Assembly: GCA_015231915.1 (NCBI GenBank)
Contig: JADGAR010000024.1
Span: 1-53,190, forward strand
Source: Magnetococcales bacterium
GTDB lineage: Bacteria > Pseudomonadota > Magnetococcia > Magnetococcales > Magnetaquicoccaceae
Reading direction: 5' to 3'
DNA length: 53,190 nt
The notes below the pieces were generated by a model. It was not told where the DNA came from. It did not search any database and saw nothing but the letters and a program-made list of their open reading frames with translations. Positions 41,033 to 51,152 of the stretch are shown here, in pieces (position 1 is the stretch's first letter; each line of letters opens with the position of its first letter). The translations under genes and the position numbers were made by a program.

Positions 41033-41119
41033 CCGAGGTGGCGAAACTGGTAGACGCACCAGACTCAAAATCTGGCGGCCGCGAGGCCATGTCGGTTCGA
41101 CTCCGACCCCCGGTACCAA
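41033..41119 (+). tRNA. tRNA-Leu (anticodon CAA)
   Basis: The 87-nt sequence folds as a class II tRNA. The acceptor arm is 5' GCCGAGG with 3' CCCCGGT, the anticodon stem CCAGA/TCTGG holds CTCAAAA with anticodon CAA at 41067-41069, the long variable arm lies at about 41076-41090, the T arm is GTCGG-TTCGACT-CCGAC, and the CCA end is encoded, with A73 as required for leucine. It reads UUG codons. In the acceptor stem A5 faces C68 (mismatch) and G1 faces U72. Confidence 0.95.
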
Positions 41120-41190
41120 TATCCCCCCAAACCCATCCAGATCAGTTCATTAATATTTCTAACAAGATTAGTTAATATGCCTGACAGGCT

Positions 41191-41583
41191 TCACCGTCCG
41201 GGTGGAGTCGGTAACGGTTGCACCGGAGCGGGCATGCGCATCTCCTGGCCAGTGGGGACATACTGCACCGGAAGCGGCCAGGCCCGCATGAGTCCAAAAA
41301 GCAGTCCAATCCCGCCAAGAATCATGGCGCCCATCTTGATCACCATGCGGAGTTCCAGTTCCTTGATCCGGGTTTCGACCTTGGCGTCCAATTCCTTGAT
41401 ATCCCGCTCCAGACGCAAAAGGTCTCCTTTCGTCGCCAGTTCCTGAAGCCGGGACTCTTCGGTCTTTTGGAGGACCACCGCAAGCGCTTCCGCCTGCGCT
41501 TCCGCATGAGCGGGGGGAATGCCAGCCGTTTCCAACTTTTTCACAAAAGCCAGCGTGTCGAACGGGACGACAAGAGTGGTCAT
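41191..41583 (-). CDS. DUF1640-like coiled-coil membrane-anchored protein
   Basis: The 130-residue protein has N-terminal text VPFDTLAFVKKLETAGIPPAHAEAQAEALAVVL, as in DUF1640 (CCDC90/MCUR1-like) proteins, then a charged coiled coil (SRLQELATKGDLLRLERDIKELDAKVETRIKELELRM), one membrane helix (MGAMILGGIGLLFGLM) and a Pro-rich tail. AGGAGG precedes the ATG at 41583. Such genes are common, often in several copies, in magnetococci and some gammaproteobacteria; their role is unknown. It lies alone between the tRNA gene and the response-regulator/kinase gene. Confidence 0.8.
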   Translation of the reverse strand: MTTLVVPFDTLAFVKKLETAGIPPAHAEAQAEALAVVLQKTEESRLQELATKGDLLRLERDIKELDAKVETRIKELELRMVIKMGAMILGGIGLLFGLMRAWPLPVQYVPTGQEMRMPAPVQPLPTPPGR

Positions 41584-41679
41584 GAAGTTCCCTCCTGATG
41601 GGGGTGCGCAACGTCAGGATATCGTATCCGATCCGGGCCAACTCGTCCACAGCAATTTCGCCAGGCAATCGCGCCCGAC

Positions 41680-42840
41680 TCAGGGCAGTGGCGACCCGCC
41701 GGCTTCTGCCGTGTTCTGCCGCACCGGCAAAACGATGACCAACCTGGTCTGACCGGCGCAAGAGGTGTCCAGGGTGATCTCTCCACCGTGCGCCAGGGCC
41801 ATCAGCCGGGCGGAATAGGTGCCGAGGCCGGTACCGCTCTCCTTCCCGTGGGTGGAATACTTGTCGAAAAAACAGTCCCGCACGGCAACCGCCACCTCAC
41901 CCTGATTGACCATCGTGATGCGAACCGTGCCGTCGTCGCGCCGCCGCAGGTCGATCTCCACCCGCCCTGCGCGCGGCGATGCCTCGCAGGCATTGCGCAG
42001 GAGGTTGCCGAGCATGGGGTGGCAAAGCAGTCTCTCGGCAGAAATTTCCAGAGAGTCTGCGGCCCTTGGCTCCCGTCCCTCCACAGTCAGACAAAAGCGC
42101 AGATCCCCCCAGGTCGCGGCGTATTGCCGGATGACCTGCCGCACCAGGGCGAGCAAATCCATGGGGGCCGGGCGCAATTGATACTTTCCCGTCTCCATTT
42201 TGTACAGGTCGAGCGAGAGATTGATCATCTCCAACAGCATATGGGAAAAACGATGGATGACGCTCAGGTGCTCCCTGTGGGGGTTGGAGAGCGGCGTATC
42301 CTCATCCTCCAGCAATAGATCCGTCATGCCGATGATGGTGATCAGCGGACTTTTGAGATCGTGACGCATGATCCGGTCCACGTCGTCACGCAGGCGGGCG
42401 GCGACCTCCAGGGCCTGGTTCTGGGCGAGCAGGATGTCTCGCGCCCGCTTCAGGTCAAGATGGGTCCGCAACCGTTGCAGCACCACAAAAGGGCGAATCG
42501 GTTTGGTGATGTAATCCACGGCCCCGACTTCGAAGCCCCTGCTCTCGTCCTGCTCTTCCCCGCGCGCGGTGACAAACAGCACCGGAATCTCCCGCGTGGC
42601 AGGATCGGCCTTGAGACGGCGACACACCTCATAACCGTCCATGTCCGGCATCATCACGTCCAACAGGATGATGTCAGGGCGTTCGGAACCTGCCGCAATC
42701 GCCAGGGCGGTGGGACCGTCGATGGCCACCTTGATGCGGTAGGCGCTGCGCAGGAGATCCCCCAACACATGCAGGTTGGCCGGCACGTCGTCCACAATCA
42801 GGACTGTGGCGGTCGGTTCCGTGAAAGCGGCACGGCTCAT
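41680..42840 (-). CDS. Receiver-domain histidine kinase (REC-HisKA-HATPase)
   Basis: This 386-residue soluble protein has an N-terminal receiver domain (VLIVDDVPANLHVLG, phospho-Asp in IILLDVMMPDMDGYEVC, Thr in LFVTARG, Lys in YITKPIRP) and a C-terminal kinase: H-box RIMRHDLKSPLITIIGM, N-box LLRNACEAS and G-box GTGLGTYSARL. Kinases of this order are driven by phosphorylation of their own receiver. ATG 42840 starts just before the receiver; GGAAGGA lies about 10 bp upstream. It lies 65 bp after the large hybrid kinase gene on the same strand and is the natural partner in its phosphorelay. Output is unknown; there is no DNA-binding regulator nearby. Confidence 0.88.
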   Translation of the reverse strand: MSRAAFTEPTATVLIVDDVPANLHVLGDLLRSAYRIKVAIDGPTALAIAAGSERPDIILLDVMMPDMDGYEVCRRLKADPATREIPVLFVTARGEEQDESRGFEVGAVDYITKPIRPFVVLQRLRTHLDLKRARDILLAQNQALEVAARLRDDVDRIMRHDLKSPLITIIGMTDLLLEDEDTPLSNPHREHLSVIHRFSHMLLEMINLSLDLYKMETGKYQLRPAPMDLLALVRQVIRQYAATWGDLRFCLTVEGREPRAADSLEISAERLLCHPMLGNLLRNACEASPRAGRVEIDLRRRDDGTVRITMVNQGEVAVAVRDCFFDKYSTHGKESGTGLGTYSARLMALAHGGEITLDTSCAGQTRLVIVLPVRQNTAEAGGSPLP

Positions 42841-42905
42841 GGGCAGGCGTCCTTCCCGGAAACACGGTGATTTGCGATAATACAGAGCATGCGGAGATCT
42901 TATCC

Positions 42906-45900
42906 TCACGTTTCGCCCGATTCAAGGGCGGCTCGCAACGATTCCAGCCAATCCAAGGCCCGCGCGTAATCGAATTGTTCCACAAGCCTTGCCAGTTTCG
43001 CCATGGCATGGCTCTGGGCGGTCGACTCCAGCAACCGGGTCAACTCCTCCAGAAGTCCCTGATCCACCATCTCGTGCCGCCGCATGAGATCGCCCAGCCG
43101 TTCCAGAAGCGGTCGCACCAGCCCAAAATCGACACTGCGATCCATTGCCCCGCCGGTCCCGTTCCACCTCGGCAGGGAGCGCAGGCCCGCCAACACCTCA
43201 TCCAGGGCGACGATCAACTCCTCCAGCATCGCCGGGGGGGCCGCCTCGCCCCGGATGGCCATCTCCTCCATTTCCCCGGCAGCGCGTTGCAGCCGTTTGG
43301 CGCCCAGGGTTCCAGCCACCCCCCGCAGCGCATGAACCAGATGCACCACTTCCCCATGCCGTCCGCCCGCAACCGGGTTGCCCAGGCTGTCGGCAAACCC
43401 CTGATGGCGCTCCAGGAACTGCTCCAGCAACATCCGGTACAGGCGACGATTCCCCCCCACCTGTCGCAACGCCAGTTCCAGGTCGATCCCCGGCAGGCTG
43501 AGGGGAAGAAAGGCGTTCTCCGTCCCGCTCGCGCTCCCGTTCCAGGGACTGGGCGCCGGTCGCTCCCCAGGCTTGACGTGACGCAGCAAAACCTCGATCA
43601 TGCCTGCCGGTTCGATGGGCTTGGCCAGATGGTCGTTCATTCCCGCAGCCAGACAGCGCTCCCGGTCCTGAATCATCGCGGAGGCGGTCATGGCAATGAT
43701 GGGCAAGTCGGGATGGCGAACGCGGATCCGTTCCGTCGCCTTGAACCCGTCCATTTCCGGCATCTGCAGATCCATCAATACGGCATCGAAGGCAACCATC
43801 TCCACCAATGCCACCGCCAGATGCCCGTTGGCCGCCACCTGGACCCGCAGACCGGCCTGTTCCAGCAGTTCCCTGGCCACCTGCTGATTGATGAGATTGT
43901 CCTCCACCACAAGCAAATGCGCTCCCCGGATTGGGTCCGCCAGGGTCACCCAGGCGCTGTTTCCGGCAGGGTTGGCGGGCCGGGACAGCTCGGCGTCCTC
44001 TGGGGCCACGCGGCAACGCGCCGTGAAGCGAAAAATGGTGCCCGCTTTCGAGGTGCTCGCGATGCCGATTTCCCCACCCATCAACTCCACCAGCCTGCGG
44101 CTGATGGCCAATCCCAGTCCGGTGCCACCATAACGACGACTGATGCTGCCGTCGGCCTGGGTGAACGCCTGGAACAGGTGATCGACCAGACCCGGATCCA
44201 CCCCCTCGCCGGTGTCCCGTACCGAGAAACGCAGCAGACACTCCTGCGCCTGGCTTTCCAACCGTTCCACGGTGGTCTCGACCTCCCCCTGGCGGGTGAA
44301 TTTGATCGCGTTGCTCAGCAGATTGCCCAGCACCTGCCCCAGGCGCAGCGAGTCCCCCACCAGTCGGCGTGGCACGTCGGGAGCAACCCGGAAGAACAGC
44401 TCCAGCCCCTTCTCCCCGGCTGGGGCCGAAAACAAGAGCGTCGCCTGTTCCAACAGGTCGTCCAAATGGAAGGGATGGTTGTCCAGTTCCAACCGCCCGG
44501 ACTCGATCTTGGAATAGTCCAGAATGTCGTTGAGGATGCCCAACAGGGCTTTGGAAGCCCCCTGCAGCTTGACCATATGATCCCGCTGTTTCGGCGTGAG
44601 TTCGGTCGCCAGCACCAACTGCCCCAGCCCGAGGATGGCGTTCATGGGGGTGCGGATCTCGTGGGACATGTTGGCCAGAAATTCGCTTTTGGCCAGATTA
44701 GCCGCCTCCGCCTTGGCCTTGGCCTCCTCCAGGGAACGCTCCCAATGCTTCCTCTCGGTGATGTCCTGGGAGATGCCCAGCAGGATGTACGGTCGGCCAC
44801 TGCCGTCCGGCACCACCACCTTGACGGTGTGCAACCAGCGGTCGCCACGGGTGGGAGTGGTGATGATCTCCTCCAGAATCTCCGTCACCCCTTGGCGACC
44901 GACCACTTCCTCGTCGGTACGGCGGAAGAAATCGGCCTGTTCCACGGGAAAGAAGTCGTAGTCGTTGTGGCCGATCACCTGACGCGCGGTCAGGCCGAAC
45001 ATCTGTTCGCTCATGCGGTTCCAGGTGACGAACCGAAAACCGTCGTTGACGTTCTTGGCGAAGATGGCGGCGGGCAGATGCTCCACCAGGACATGCAGAT
45101 AGGCGGCGGAGTCGCGCTGTTCCCGCTCCAGGCGTTTTTTTTCGGTCACGTCGTGCATGACCCCCAGGACGTGGCTGCTGCTCCCGCCATCGGCGACAAT
45201 GGGCGAGGTGTGGATTTGCACCACCCGCTGCTCCCCGTCCTTGCGGGTGATGGTCCACTCCTCTCCGGCGAGCTGGTCGCCCAGGCGCATCCGCTCCATG
45301 CGCAGACGGGCCTGCTCCTGCACGACAGGATCCCCATAGACCGTCTGATACCAACCCAGCCGGTTGATCTCCTCGAGCGTGTAGCCGGTCAGCTTCACCA
45401 TGGCATGGTTCCATACCGTGAAGCGGACATGGGGCGGTTCGTCGATCTCGTGACATACCGAGACCCCGTCCACCTCCCCGTCGATCACTGCGTGGGTGAA
45501 GCCGACCTGACGTTCCAGGTCGGCCCGGTGACGCTCGAGGGACTCCTCCACCTGGGCGCTGTAGACCACCAGGGAGATGACGTGGCCCAAATGGGCCAGA
45601 AAGGCGTCATCCTGGGCATCCAGGGCACGGCGGGCAGACATGGCGAAGACACCGATGGTCACGCCCTGCCGGTCGGTCAACCGGTAACCGGCAAAGGCGA
45701 CCGACCCCGACTCCCGGGCATGGTCTTGGTCGCAGGGATCGTGGGAGACATCGTTGTTCAGGACGCGGTCCTGGCTGCCTGCGGCAATACGACCGATCCT
45801 GCAAGCCCCCAGGGGCACCCGGCGGTCGTCGCCGTCAAGACCGGCATCACCCCCTGCGCTGGCCAGCAGATGCAGACAGCGCGTCTGGTCCCGGCAGGAC

Positions 45901-47456
45901 TCCTCGCCCGGTTCGATGGTGGCATGGCGACACCCTGTCCGGCACAGATCCCCCGGTCGGGTCAGCCAGATACGGCAGAACTCCAGTTCCACCAGGGCAA
46001 CCGCCACCTCGGTGATCCGCGCCAGCCTGGCTTGCAACGGCAGGGGAACGAGGAGTTCGCTTTGCAACCGGCTCATCCCCACCATGCGGGTCAGATCACG
46101 CCGTTGCCGTTCTTCGAACGCCAAACGCTCGGTCATGTCATGGAAGGCCACCACCCCCCCCTGGACAACGCCTTGCCGCAGAATGGGGGCCACGGTCATC
46201 GAGACCGGCAGGAGCACGCCGTCCCGGCGCCGAAAGAAGGTCTCTTTCTGACGGACCACCACCCCCTGTTCCAGGGCATGGTACAGGGCGCAATGGTCCG
46301 GCGAGCAGCACTCCCCATCCGCCTCGGCATGGCCGAAAACCTGGTGGGCTTCCTGCCCCAGGGCATCCTCCTCCACCAGGCCGAGCATCGTCAGGGCAGC
46401 GGGGTTGACGACGGTGACCGATCCCTTGTTGTCGGTGACATAGAGTCCCTCGGCCAGGGCGGAGGTGATCTCGCGCAGGCGCTGCTCGTTTTCCCGCAGG
46501 CGGAGGAGCGCACCGAACACCAACAGGCAGATCACCCCCAGGAAAAAGAGGGTGAACCACAGCTCCTTGCGCCATCCGGCCAGGTACTCCTCCTCGGCCA
46601 GGCCCACCTGGACGTAGATCGGGTAATCCCCGATCCGGAGGTAGGAGAAGGTGCGCCGGATGCCGTCCACCGTGGCCTGGGCCTGGTAGGTGGCAAAGGG
46701 GCGCTTCTCCCCCATGTAGCGGATGATTTGTGGCGAACCGATTTGCAAACCGATGGTGGAGCCTGCCCCCTTGGGTTCCGGGTAGCGGGTGAGGATGCGC
46801 CTGTCGCCGTCGAACAGGGTCACCACCCCCAGTTGGCCCACATCGAGGGAGGTGAACACCTCCTGCAGGTAGCTGAGCGCTACATTGACGTAGACAATGC
46901 CCGCGAAGGAGCCGTCATGGCGGGAGATGCGGCGCGCCATGGGGACAACCCACTGCTGGGAGATGCGTGCGAATACCGGCGGGACGATCACCAACCCGCT
47001 CTGTTCATTGTCCCTGGCCCGTTGCAAAAACTCCCGGTCGCCGAGATTCACCGGGCGCGACCGGTCCACCCCCTGGCCATGGATCACCGTCCCTGCGGCA
47101 TCGGTGATGCGCATACTGATGATCTGGGGCAAATGCTGCTGGTAGAAGGCCATTCGGGTGGTCAAGACCGCCTCGCGGATCCCCCCCTCCTGCAACTGGT
47201 GTTGGTATTCCTCGGTCACGGCCTGCAAGGCGAGATCGATCTCGCGCAGTGCCCGCAGCAGGCTTTGCTCCAGGACCCGCACCAGGTTGCGGGCATCGGT
47301 GGCGGCCCTGCCCTGGTACAGGTCGTGGTTTTGCCACAAGGTCATGCCGGCGAACAGGGTCATCGAGCCGATGATGATCGCTGCGGTCAACCACGAACCG
47401 TGCCTGGCGCCGAATCTTCCAAAGCGGCGGACGAAGAAGGGAAGGGCACGGTTCAT
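42906..47456 (-). CDS. Large hybrid sensor kinase (dCache-PAS-GAF-PAS-PAS-HisKA-HATPase-REC-HPt)
   Basis: The 1516-residue membrane kinase shows, in order: a helix near 22-42, a periplasmic dCache-like sensor to about 295, a second helix ([20 protein letters not shown]), a PAS domain with a Cys-rich insertion (GECCSPDHC), a GAF domain with a cysteine cluster (about 490-640), two PAS domains, HisKA ([17 protein letters not shown]), HATPase (N-box LLSNAIKF, G-box [12 protein letters not shown]), a receiver ([12 protein letters not shown]) and an HPt domain ([16 protein letters not shown]). All phosphorelay residues are present. ATG 47456 begins 21 bp after the patatin stop, so both are cotranscribed. 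The GAF text [17 protein letters not shown]...[20 protein letters not shown] and SVAFAGYRL belongs to a recognisable GAF subgroup that may sense redox state or bind metal; that is inference. Confidence 0.9.
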   Translation of the reverse strand: MNRALPFFVRRFGRFGARHGSWLTAAIIIGSMTLFAGMTLWQNHDLYQGRAATDARNLVRVLEQSLLRALREIDLALQAVTEEYQHQLQEGGIREAVLTTRMAFYQQHLPQIISMRITDAAGTVIHGQGVDRSRPVNLGDREFLQRARDNEQSGLVIVPPVFARISQQWVVPMARRISRHDGSFAGIVYVNVALSYLQEVFTSLDVGQLGVVTLFDGDRRILTRYPEPKGAGSTIGLQIGSPQIIRYMGEKRPFATYQAQATVDGIRRTFSYLRIGDYPIYVQVGLAEEEYLAGWRKELWFTLFFLGVICLLVFGALLRLRENEQRLREITSALAEGLYVTDNKGSVTVVNPAALTMLGLVEEDALGQEAHQVFGHAEADGECCSPDHCALYHALEQGVVVRQKETFFRRRDGVLLPVSMTVAPILRQGVVQGGVVAFHDMTERLAFEERQRRDLTRMVGMSRLQSELLVPLPLQARLARITEVAVALVELEFCRIWLTRPGDLCRTGCRHATIEPGEESCRDQTRCLHLLASAGGDAGLDGDDRRVPLGACRIGRIAAGSQDRVLNNDVSHDPCDQDHARESGSVAFAGYRLTDRQGVTIGVFAMSARRALDAQDDAFLAHLGHVISLVVYSAQVEESLERHRADLERQVGFTHAVIDGEVDGVSVCHEIDEPPHVRFTVWNHAMVKLTGYTLEEINRLGWYQTVYGDPVVQEQARLRMERMRLGDQLAGEEWTITRKDGEQRVVQIHTSPIVADGGSSSHVLGVMHDVTEKKRLEREQRDSAAYLHVLVEHLPAAIFAKNVNDGFRFVTWNRMSEQMFGLTARQVIGHNDYDFFPVEQADFFRRTDEEVVGRQGVTEILEEIITTPTRGDRWLHTVKVVVPDGSGRPYILLGISQDITERKHWERSLEEAKAKAEAANLAKSEFLANMSHEIRTPMNAILGLGQLVLATELTPKQRDHMVKLQGASKALLGILNDILDYSKIESGRLELDNHPFHLDDLLEQATLLFSAPAGEKGLELFFRVAPDVPRRLVGDSLRLGQVLGNLLSNAIKFTRQGEVETTVERLESQAQECLLRFSVRDTGEGVDPGLVDHLFQAFTQADGSISRRYGGTGLGLAISRRLVELMGGEIGIASTSKAGTIFRFTARCRVAPEDAELSRPANPAGNSAWVTLADPIRGAHLLVVEDNLINQQVARELLEQAGLRVQVAANGHLAVALVEMVAFDAVLMDLQMPEMDGFKATERIRVRHPDLPIIAMTASAMIQDRERCLAAGMNDHLAKPIEPAGMIEVLLRHVKPGERPAPSPWNGSASGTENAFLPLSLPGIDLELALRQVGGNRRLYRMLLEQFLERHQGFADSLGNPVAGGRHGEVVHLVHALRGVAGTLGAKRLQRAAGEMEEMAIRGEAAPPAMLEELIVALDEVLAGLRSLPRWNGTGGAMDRSVDFGLVRPLLERLGDLMRRHEMVDQGLLEELTRLLESTAQSHAMAKLARLVEQFDYARALDWLESLRAALESGET

Positions 47457-47477
47457 GACCAGGAAGCGACGCGATCG

Positions 47478-48644
47478 TCAAATAAAACGATGGCAGGTGA
47501 TATTTCCCTGCCGGGAACAATGCACCACGATCTCGTCCGGATGATGCCGCAGCTCCCGACCGACCTCCAGCGGGTCCTTTTCCAGCAGGCGCCGCATATC
47601 CTTGTACCCGGCCTGACGCCGTTCCGCGATCGAGGGCCGCGAAAACTCGGCCTCGCTGCCCGTCACCTGCTCCGGCCCGGCATGATACACCAGGTGCAGG
47701 ATGTCCATGCTGCGGGGGAGATGCTCTTCCACGGCCTTCTGCATGGCCTTTGTCACCTGCCCCTTGGCCAGTCTGTCGCAGGCATCCCGCAGATGGGTAC
47801 GCAAATTGTGATCGGAAACGATGTGTTTCAGATGAGAGAGGGTCCGGTCTCCGTAACGGATCGACTTGACCCGCTGCTTCACCGCCTCCATGCTGTTCGG
47901 TTCCGGCCCCTCCAGATTGTACAGCTCCACCAGGACCAGGATCTCCGGTCGATTTTTCCGTTCGTGGAAAATGACCTCCACCGGGGTATTGGCCACGCAT
48001 CCCCCATCCCAGTACAACTCGCCATCGATCCGGATCGGCGGAAAGCCGGGCGGCAGGGAACCGCTCGCCAGGATGTGGTCCGCGCGAATCGGCTTCCCGG
48101 CAGGTTGGGTGGTATTGTCGAAAAAGATCAACTCGCCGCTGCGCACATGGGTCACGCCCAGACTCAGCCGCACCGTTCCCCGATTGAGCAGGTCGAAATT
48201 CACCAGACGGTTCAGGGTCGCCAACATGGGCGAGGTATCGCAGAGGCTGGCCATGTCCGGCGGGACGAAGGGCAGAAACGAGGGATTGACGGGACGGTTG
48301 AACCAGAAATTGGGTTGACCGAACCACATGGTGCGCAGATGGCTCATGTGATTGAACATCCGGCGCGCCTCCCCCTGGAACAAGGCGCCCCAGTCGTCCG
48401 GAATCGTGATTTCCTGCCAGAACTGCTCCAGACGCAACATGCGCTCCTGGGGAGAGTTGCCGACGATCAGACCTGCCGTCAATGCGCCGATGGAGATCCC
48501 CGACACCCAGTCGGGCAGCATGCCGGCCTCGGACATGGCCTGATAGACCCCCATGTGATAGGCCCCCAGCGCCCCGCCCCCCTGCAACACCAGGGCAATG
48601 CGCGGCTTCTCCCTGCGTGCGCCCGGCGTGATCGTGGTCACCAT
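47478..48644 (-). CDS. Patatin-like phospholipase with DUF3734-type C-terminus
   Basis: The 388-residue protein has the patatin core: oxyanion hole GGGALGAYHMG, nucleophile in GISIG and the catalytic Asp in DGG (YWDGGCVANTP), then a C-terminal region (HLKHIVSDHNLRTHLRDACDRLAKGQVTKAM...VYHAGPEQVTG) of the DUF3734 kind, found in patatins tied to fatty acid or polyhydroxyalkanoate metabolism. It probably hydrolyses acyl esters at the membrane. ATG 48644 has GAGGAG about 9 bp upstream. First gene of an operon with two kinases, so lipid state and signalling may be linked here. Confidence 0.9.
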   Translation of the reverse strand: MVTTITPGARREKPRIALVLQGGGALGAYHMGVYQAMSEAGMLPDWVSGISIGALTAGLIVGNSPQERMLRLEQFWQEITIPDDWGALFQGEARRMFNHMSHLRTMWFGQPNFWFNRPVNPSFLPFVPPDMASLCDTSPMLATLNRLVNFDLLNRGTVRLSLGVTHVRSGELIFFDNTTQPAGKPIRADHILASGSLPPGFPPIRIDGELYWDGGCVANTPVEVIFHERKNRPEILVLVELYNLEGPEPNSMEAVKQRVKSIRYGDRTLSHLKHIVSDHNLRTHLRDACDRLAKGQVTKAMQKAVEEHLPRSMDILHLVYHAGPEQVTGSEAEFSRPSIAERRQAGYKDMRRLLEKDPLEVGRELRHHPDEIVVHCSRQGNITCHRFI

Positions 48645-48724
48645 GAGGTCAACTCCTCGTTGTCTTCGGAAAGGAACGTTCGTTCGAAATCTTAGCGCAA
48701 CGACAAGGCTGGCGCAACACCACT

Positions 48725-49969
48725 TCACCCCGGCATGCGTTCCCGAAAGAAGCGCTCCATCCCCTCGGACGCCCCCTCGATGCGGGGGTGAAAGCCCCAG
48801 GCGATCCTGGGAAATCCATGTCCCAGAAAACCGGGATTGAGACGGATGAACTCATGACTGATGCGCGCCTTCTGGAGGTAACTGGCCAGGAAGGGATAGG
48901 AGGGATAATAGTCTGGGGTGATTTTGGCCTGTCTGATGATGTGTGCCCGTTCCTGGATCGCCTTCACCCGCCGATGGCTCTCTTCGGCCTCGGCAAGATA
49001 CGGATAGGTACGGGCAAGGCGCGCCTCCATCTCCCAGGCGGCGGCAAAAATTTCCGCCGGGGTGTTCTCGATCAGGGTGATCTCCGACTCTTCGTACAGG
49101 TAGAGCCGATGAAAATCGAGGATCGGACCGGTCAGGATCTCCTCGTAGGTCAGGGCGCGCCCCAACTGGTGAGAATAATATTTTTTATAGACGAACAGAT
49201 CGCCCTCGCATTCGTTGGCTGCGCACGAATAGGGATAGTTCGTCATCAATTGCGGCACGCCGAATGCCTCTGCCACCGTGCTGGGGCCGGAGGGGACTCC
49301 GAAATAGAAACGGCTGCTGGCGATGAAGTACGGCTCGAAAAACGGTTCGTATTCGGGATGAAAGGGGGCATCGATCACCTGCGGGGGCAGATCCTTGAGC
49401 GGCTGCATGGTCTTGTCGCCGAAGCGGATGATCCAATAGCCCTTCTTGACGAGATAACTCAATGCGTAGAAATAATTTTTTATGTCTGCGTTGCGATAAT
49501 TATGATACTCCAGATCGCGCAAGAAACCGGGTTCACGGACATGAAACGTGATGATCGGGGCGTTTGCGGGGATGCCGATACTGGCGCGCAACCGACGGCC
49601 CTGTTCCAGTTCTTCGGCGCTCAGGGTGGCGAGATATTTCCTGGGCTGGTTGTGGAAGCGGACCAGGTAGGCAATGAAGGTGGAAACGGGATTCGGATCG
49701 ATCCAGACGGCTCCCTCTTCTTCGGACTTGACTTGGCGAAAGATGGCATCGGCCTCTGCGCTGTCGCGGAAATAGCGCACCCCGACTCCCCGGCAGAGGA
49801 TCTTCAGGAGGGCCGGATTGGCACTGCCATTATCGGCATCATGGGGCAACAAAAAGGTGAGATCATATTCCGAATCCGGGTAGAGGTTGCGGATGCGGAA
49901 CAGTCTGTGGGCGATTTCGCCGATGCGACCGATCTGGGGAAAGAGAAAAAAGGCTTTTGTTTTCTTCAT
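48725..49969 (-). CDS. TIGR04372-family glycosyltransferase
   Basis: The 414-residue protein shows ITFHVREPGFLRDLEYHNYRNADIKNYFYALSYLVKKGYWIIRFGDKTMQPL, then FIASSRFYFGVPSGPSTVAEAFGVPQLMTNYP, a pattern I associate with TIGR04372 putative glycosyltransferases of surface-glycan clusters. No signal or membrane helix is seen. ATG 49969 is preceded by TAGGGAG at 8 bp; an in-frame GTG three codons upstream is too close to that site. It is divergent from the radical SAM genes and shares a 174-bp regulatory region with them. Confidence 0.8.
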   Translation of the reverse strand: MKKTKAFFLFPQIGRIGEIAHRLFRIRNLYPDSEYDLTFLLPHDADNGSANPALLKILCRGVGVRYFRDSAEADAIFRQVKSEEEGAVWIDPNPVSTFIAYLVRFHNQPRKYLATLSAEELEQGRRLRASIGIPANAPIITFHVREPGFLRDLEYHNYRNADIKNYFYALSYLVKKGYWIIRFGDKTMQPLKDLPPQVIDAPFHPEYEPFFEPYFIASSRFYFGVPSGPSTVAEAFGVPQLMTNYPYSCAANECEGDLFVYKKYYSHQLGRALTYEEILTGPILDFHRLYLYEESEITLIENTPAEIFAAAWEMEARLARTYPYLAEAEESHRRVKAIQERAHIIRQAKITPDYYPSYPFLASYLQKARISHEFIRLNPGFLGHGFPRIAWGFHPRIEGASEGMERFFRERMPG

Positions 49970-50032
49970 GATCCACACTCCCTACCCGGATGGTCACAGC
50001 GGATGGCGCACCGGGAGGCGCGCGCCGGGTAA

Positions 50033-50080
50033 TTAATGCAAAAAACAGACCACCAAAAATTGGCGCATCAATTGCATTAA
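50033..50080. promoter_or_regulatory. Inverted repeat in the glycosyltransferase/radical-SAM divergent region
   Basis: TTAATGCAA (50033-50041) and TTGCATTAA (50072-50080) form perfect 9-bp arms 30 bp apart, in an AT-rich patch between divergent start codons. It may bind a dimeric regulator of both transcripts or simply form a hairpin. Nearby is a second short palindrome, GGCGCGCGCC, at about 50017-50026. Confidence 0.4.
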
Positions 50081-50143
50081 ATCTCCCGACACGGTCCCAG
50101 GACCACCAACACATCCCCATGCCACCAGGCAGGAGTCCCAACC

Positions 50144-51142
50144 ATGTTGTCCATGACCCAGGCGTCCCCCCCAACCCCTTGCCACCGGCCATTGTGCGGC
50201 ACCCAGGCCGAATCCCACATCGCCGACCGCCTGGGATGGCCCCTGCCCACCCTGTTGCAATTTCCGAAATTCCTCCTGATCGAAACGATCAATCAATGCA
50301 ACGCCCGCTGCATCATGTGCGGCATCGATTTCGACAGTCGGCAAAAAATCACCATGTCCGACGAACTGTTCGCCAAGATCGTCGCGGAACTGGCACAACA
50401 TGCCGATCATGTAGAAAAAGTCATGCTCTATCTGGACAACGAACCCCTCCTCGACCGCCGGCTGCACGAAAAAATCCGCCTGGTCAAACAGGCCGGCATC
50501 CGCTGCGTGAACATCGCCACCAACGGCTCCCTCTTCACCCGCAACCGCTCGGTGGAACTGATCGAGGCAGGGCTGGACGAAATCTACATCACCCTGGACT
50601 CGCTGGACAAAGCCACCTACGAATCCATCCGGGTCGGCCTGACGTTCGAACGCACCCTGCAAGGCATTCTCTCCTTCATCGAAGAGCGCGACCGCCGCGG
50701 GTTCGGCCCGCGCATCCGCCTGCAAATGATCCAGCTGGAGGTCAACCGGCACGAAACCGACCGCTTCTCCGACCACTGGCGCTCCCGCCTCGGACCCCAC
50801 GACACCATCGCCATCCAAAAGGCACACTCCTGGGGCAACCAGGTCACCGTGCCCGTCGAGGACGAGGAATCGGCCAACCACTACCCCTGCATCGCCCTGT
50901 GGGGCACCTTTGTCATCCATGCCCAGGGCCAGGTGGGCATGTGCTGCGTGGATACCGGGCTGACCCGTCTCCTGGGCAACGTCACCTCCGCAAGCATCGC
51001 CGAAATCTGGAACGGCACCCACCTGGAACGCATCCGCAAACTGCACCTGGCCGGCATGCGGTCATGCATCCCCCTGTGCAACGGCTGCACCCTGTGGCGA
51101 GAAGACAAACGCAGCCTCGAATCCCCGACCAGGATTCATTAA
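50144..51142 (+). CDS. Radical SAM protein with SPASM-type C-terminal cysteines
   Basis: This 332-residue radical SAM enzyme has the CX3CX2C motif CNARCIMC near residue 51, binding the [4Fe-4S] cluster that cleaves S-adenosylmethionine, followed by the barrel strands LYLDNEPLLD, NIATNGSLF and IYITLDSLD. The C-terminal part (CIALWGTFVIHAQGQVGMCCVD...CIPLCNGC) holds the cysteines of a SPASM/twitch auxiliary-cluster domain. AGGAG lies 9 bp before the ATG. Members mature peptides or modify sugars and lipids; here the glycosyltransferase and methyltransferase neighbours favour a glycan or small-molecule substrate. The next radical SAM gene starts 10 bp downstream. Confidence 0.88.
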   Translation: MLSMTQASPPTPCHRPLCGTQAESHIADRLGWPLPTLLQFPKFLLIETINQCNARCIMCGIDFDSRQKITMSDELFAKIVAELAQHADHVEKVMLYLDNEPLLDRRLHEKIRLVKQAGIRCVNIATNGSLFTRNRSVELIEAGLDEIYITLDSLDKATYESIRVGLTFERTLQGILSFIEERDRRGFGPRIRLQMIQLEVNRHETDRFSDHWRSRLGPHDTIAIQKAHSWGNQVTVPVEDEESANHYPCIALWGTFVIHAQGQVGMCCVDTGLTRLLGNVTSASIAEIWNGTHLERIRKLHLAGMRSCIPLCNGCTLWREDKRSLESPTRIH

Positions 51143-51152
51143 AAGGCAAACC

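Noticed and set aside
42867-48695. A 1942-codon open frame on the plus strand antisense to the kinase and patatin genes
   Set aside because: It lies opposite clear, motif-rich genes on the minus strand, crosses their boundaries and has biased low-complexity composition (Gln, His, Gly, Pro). Long antisense frames are expected in GC-rich DNA.
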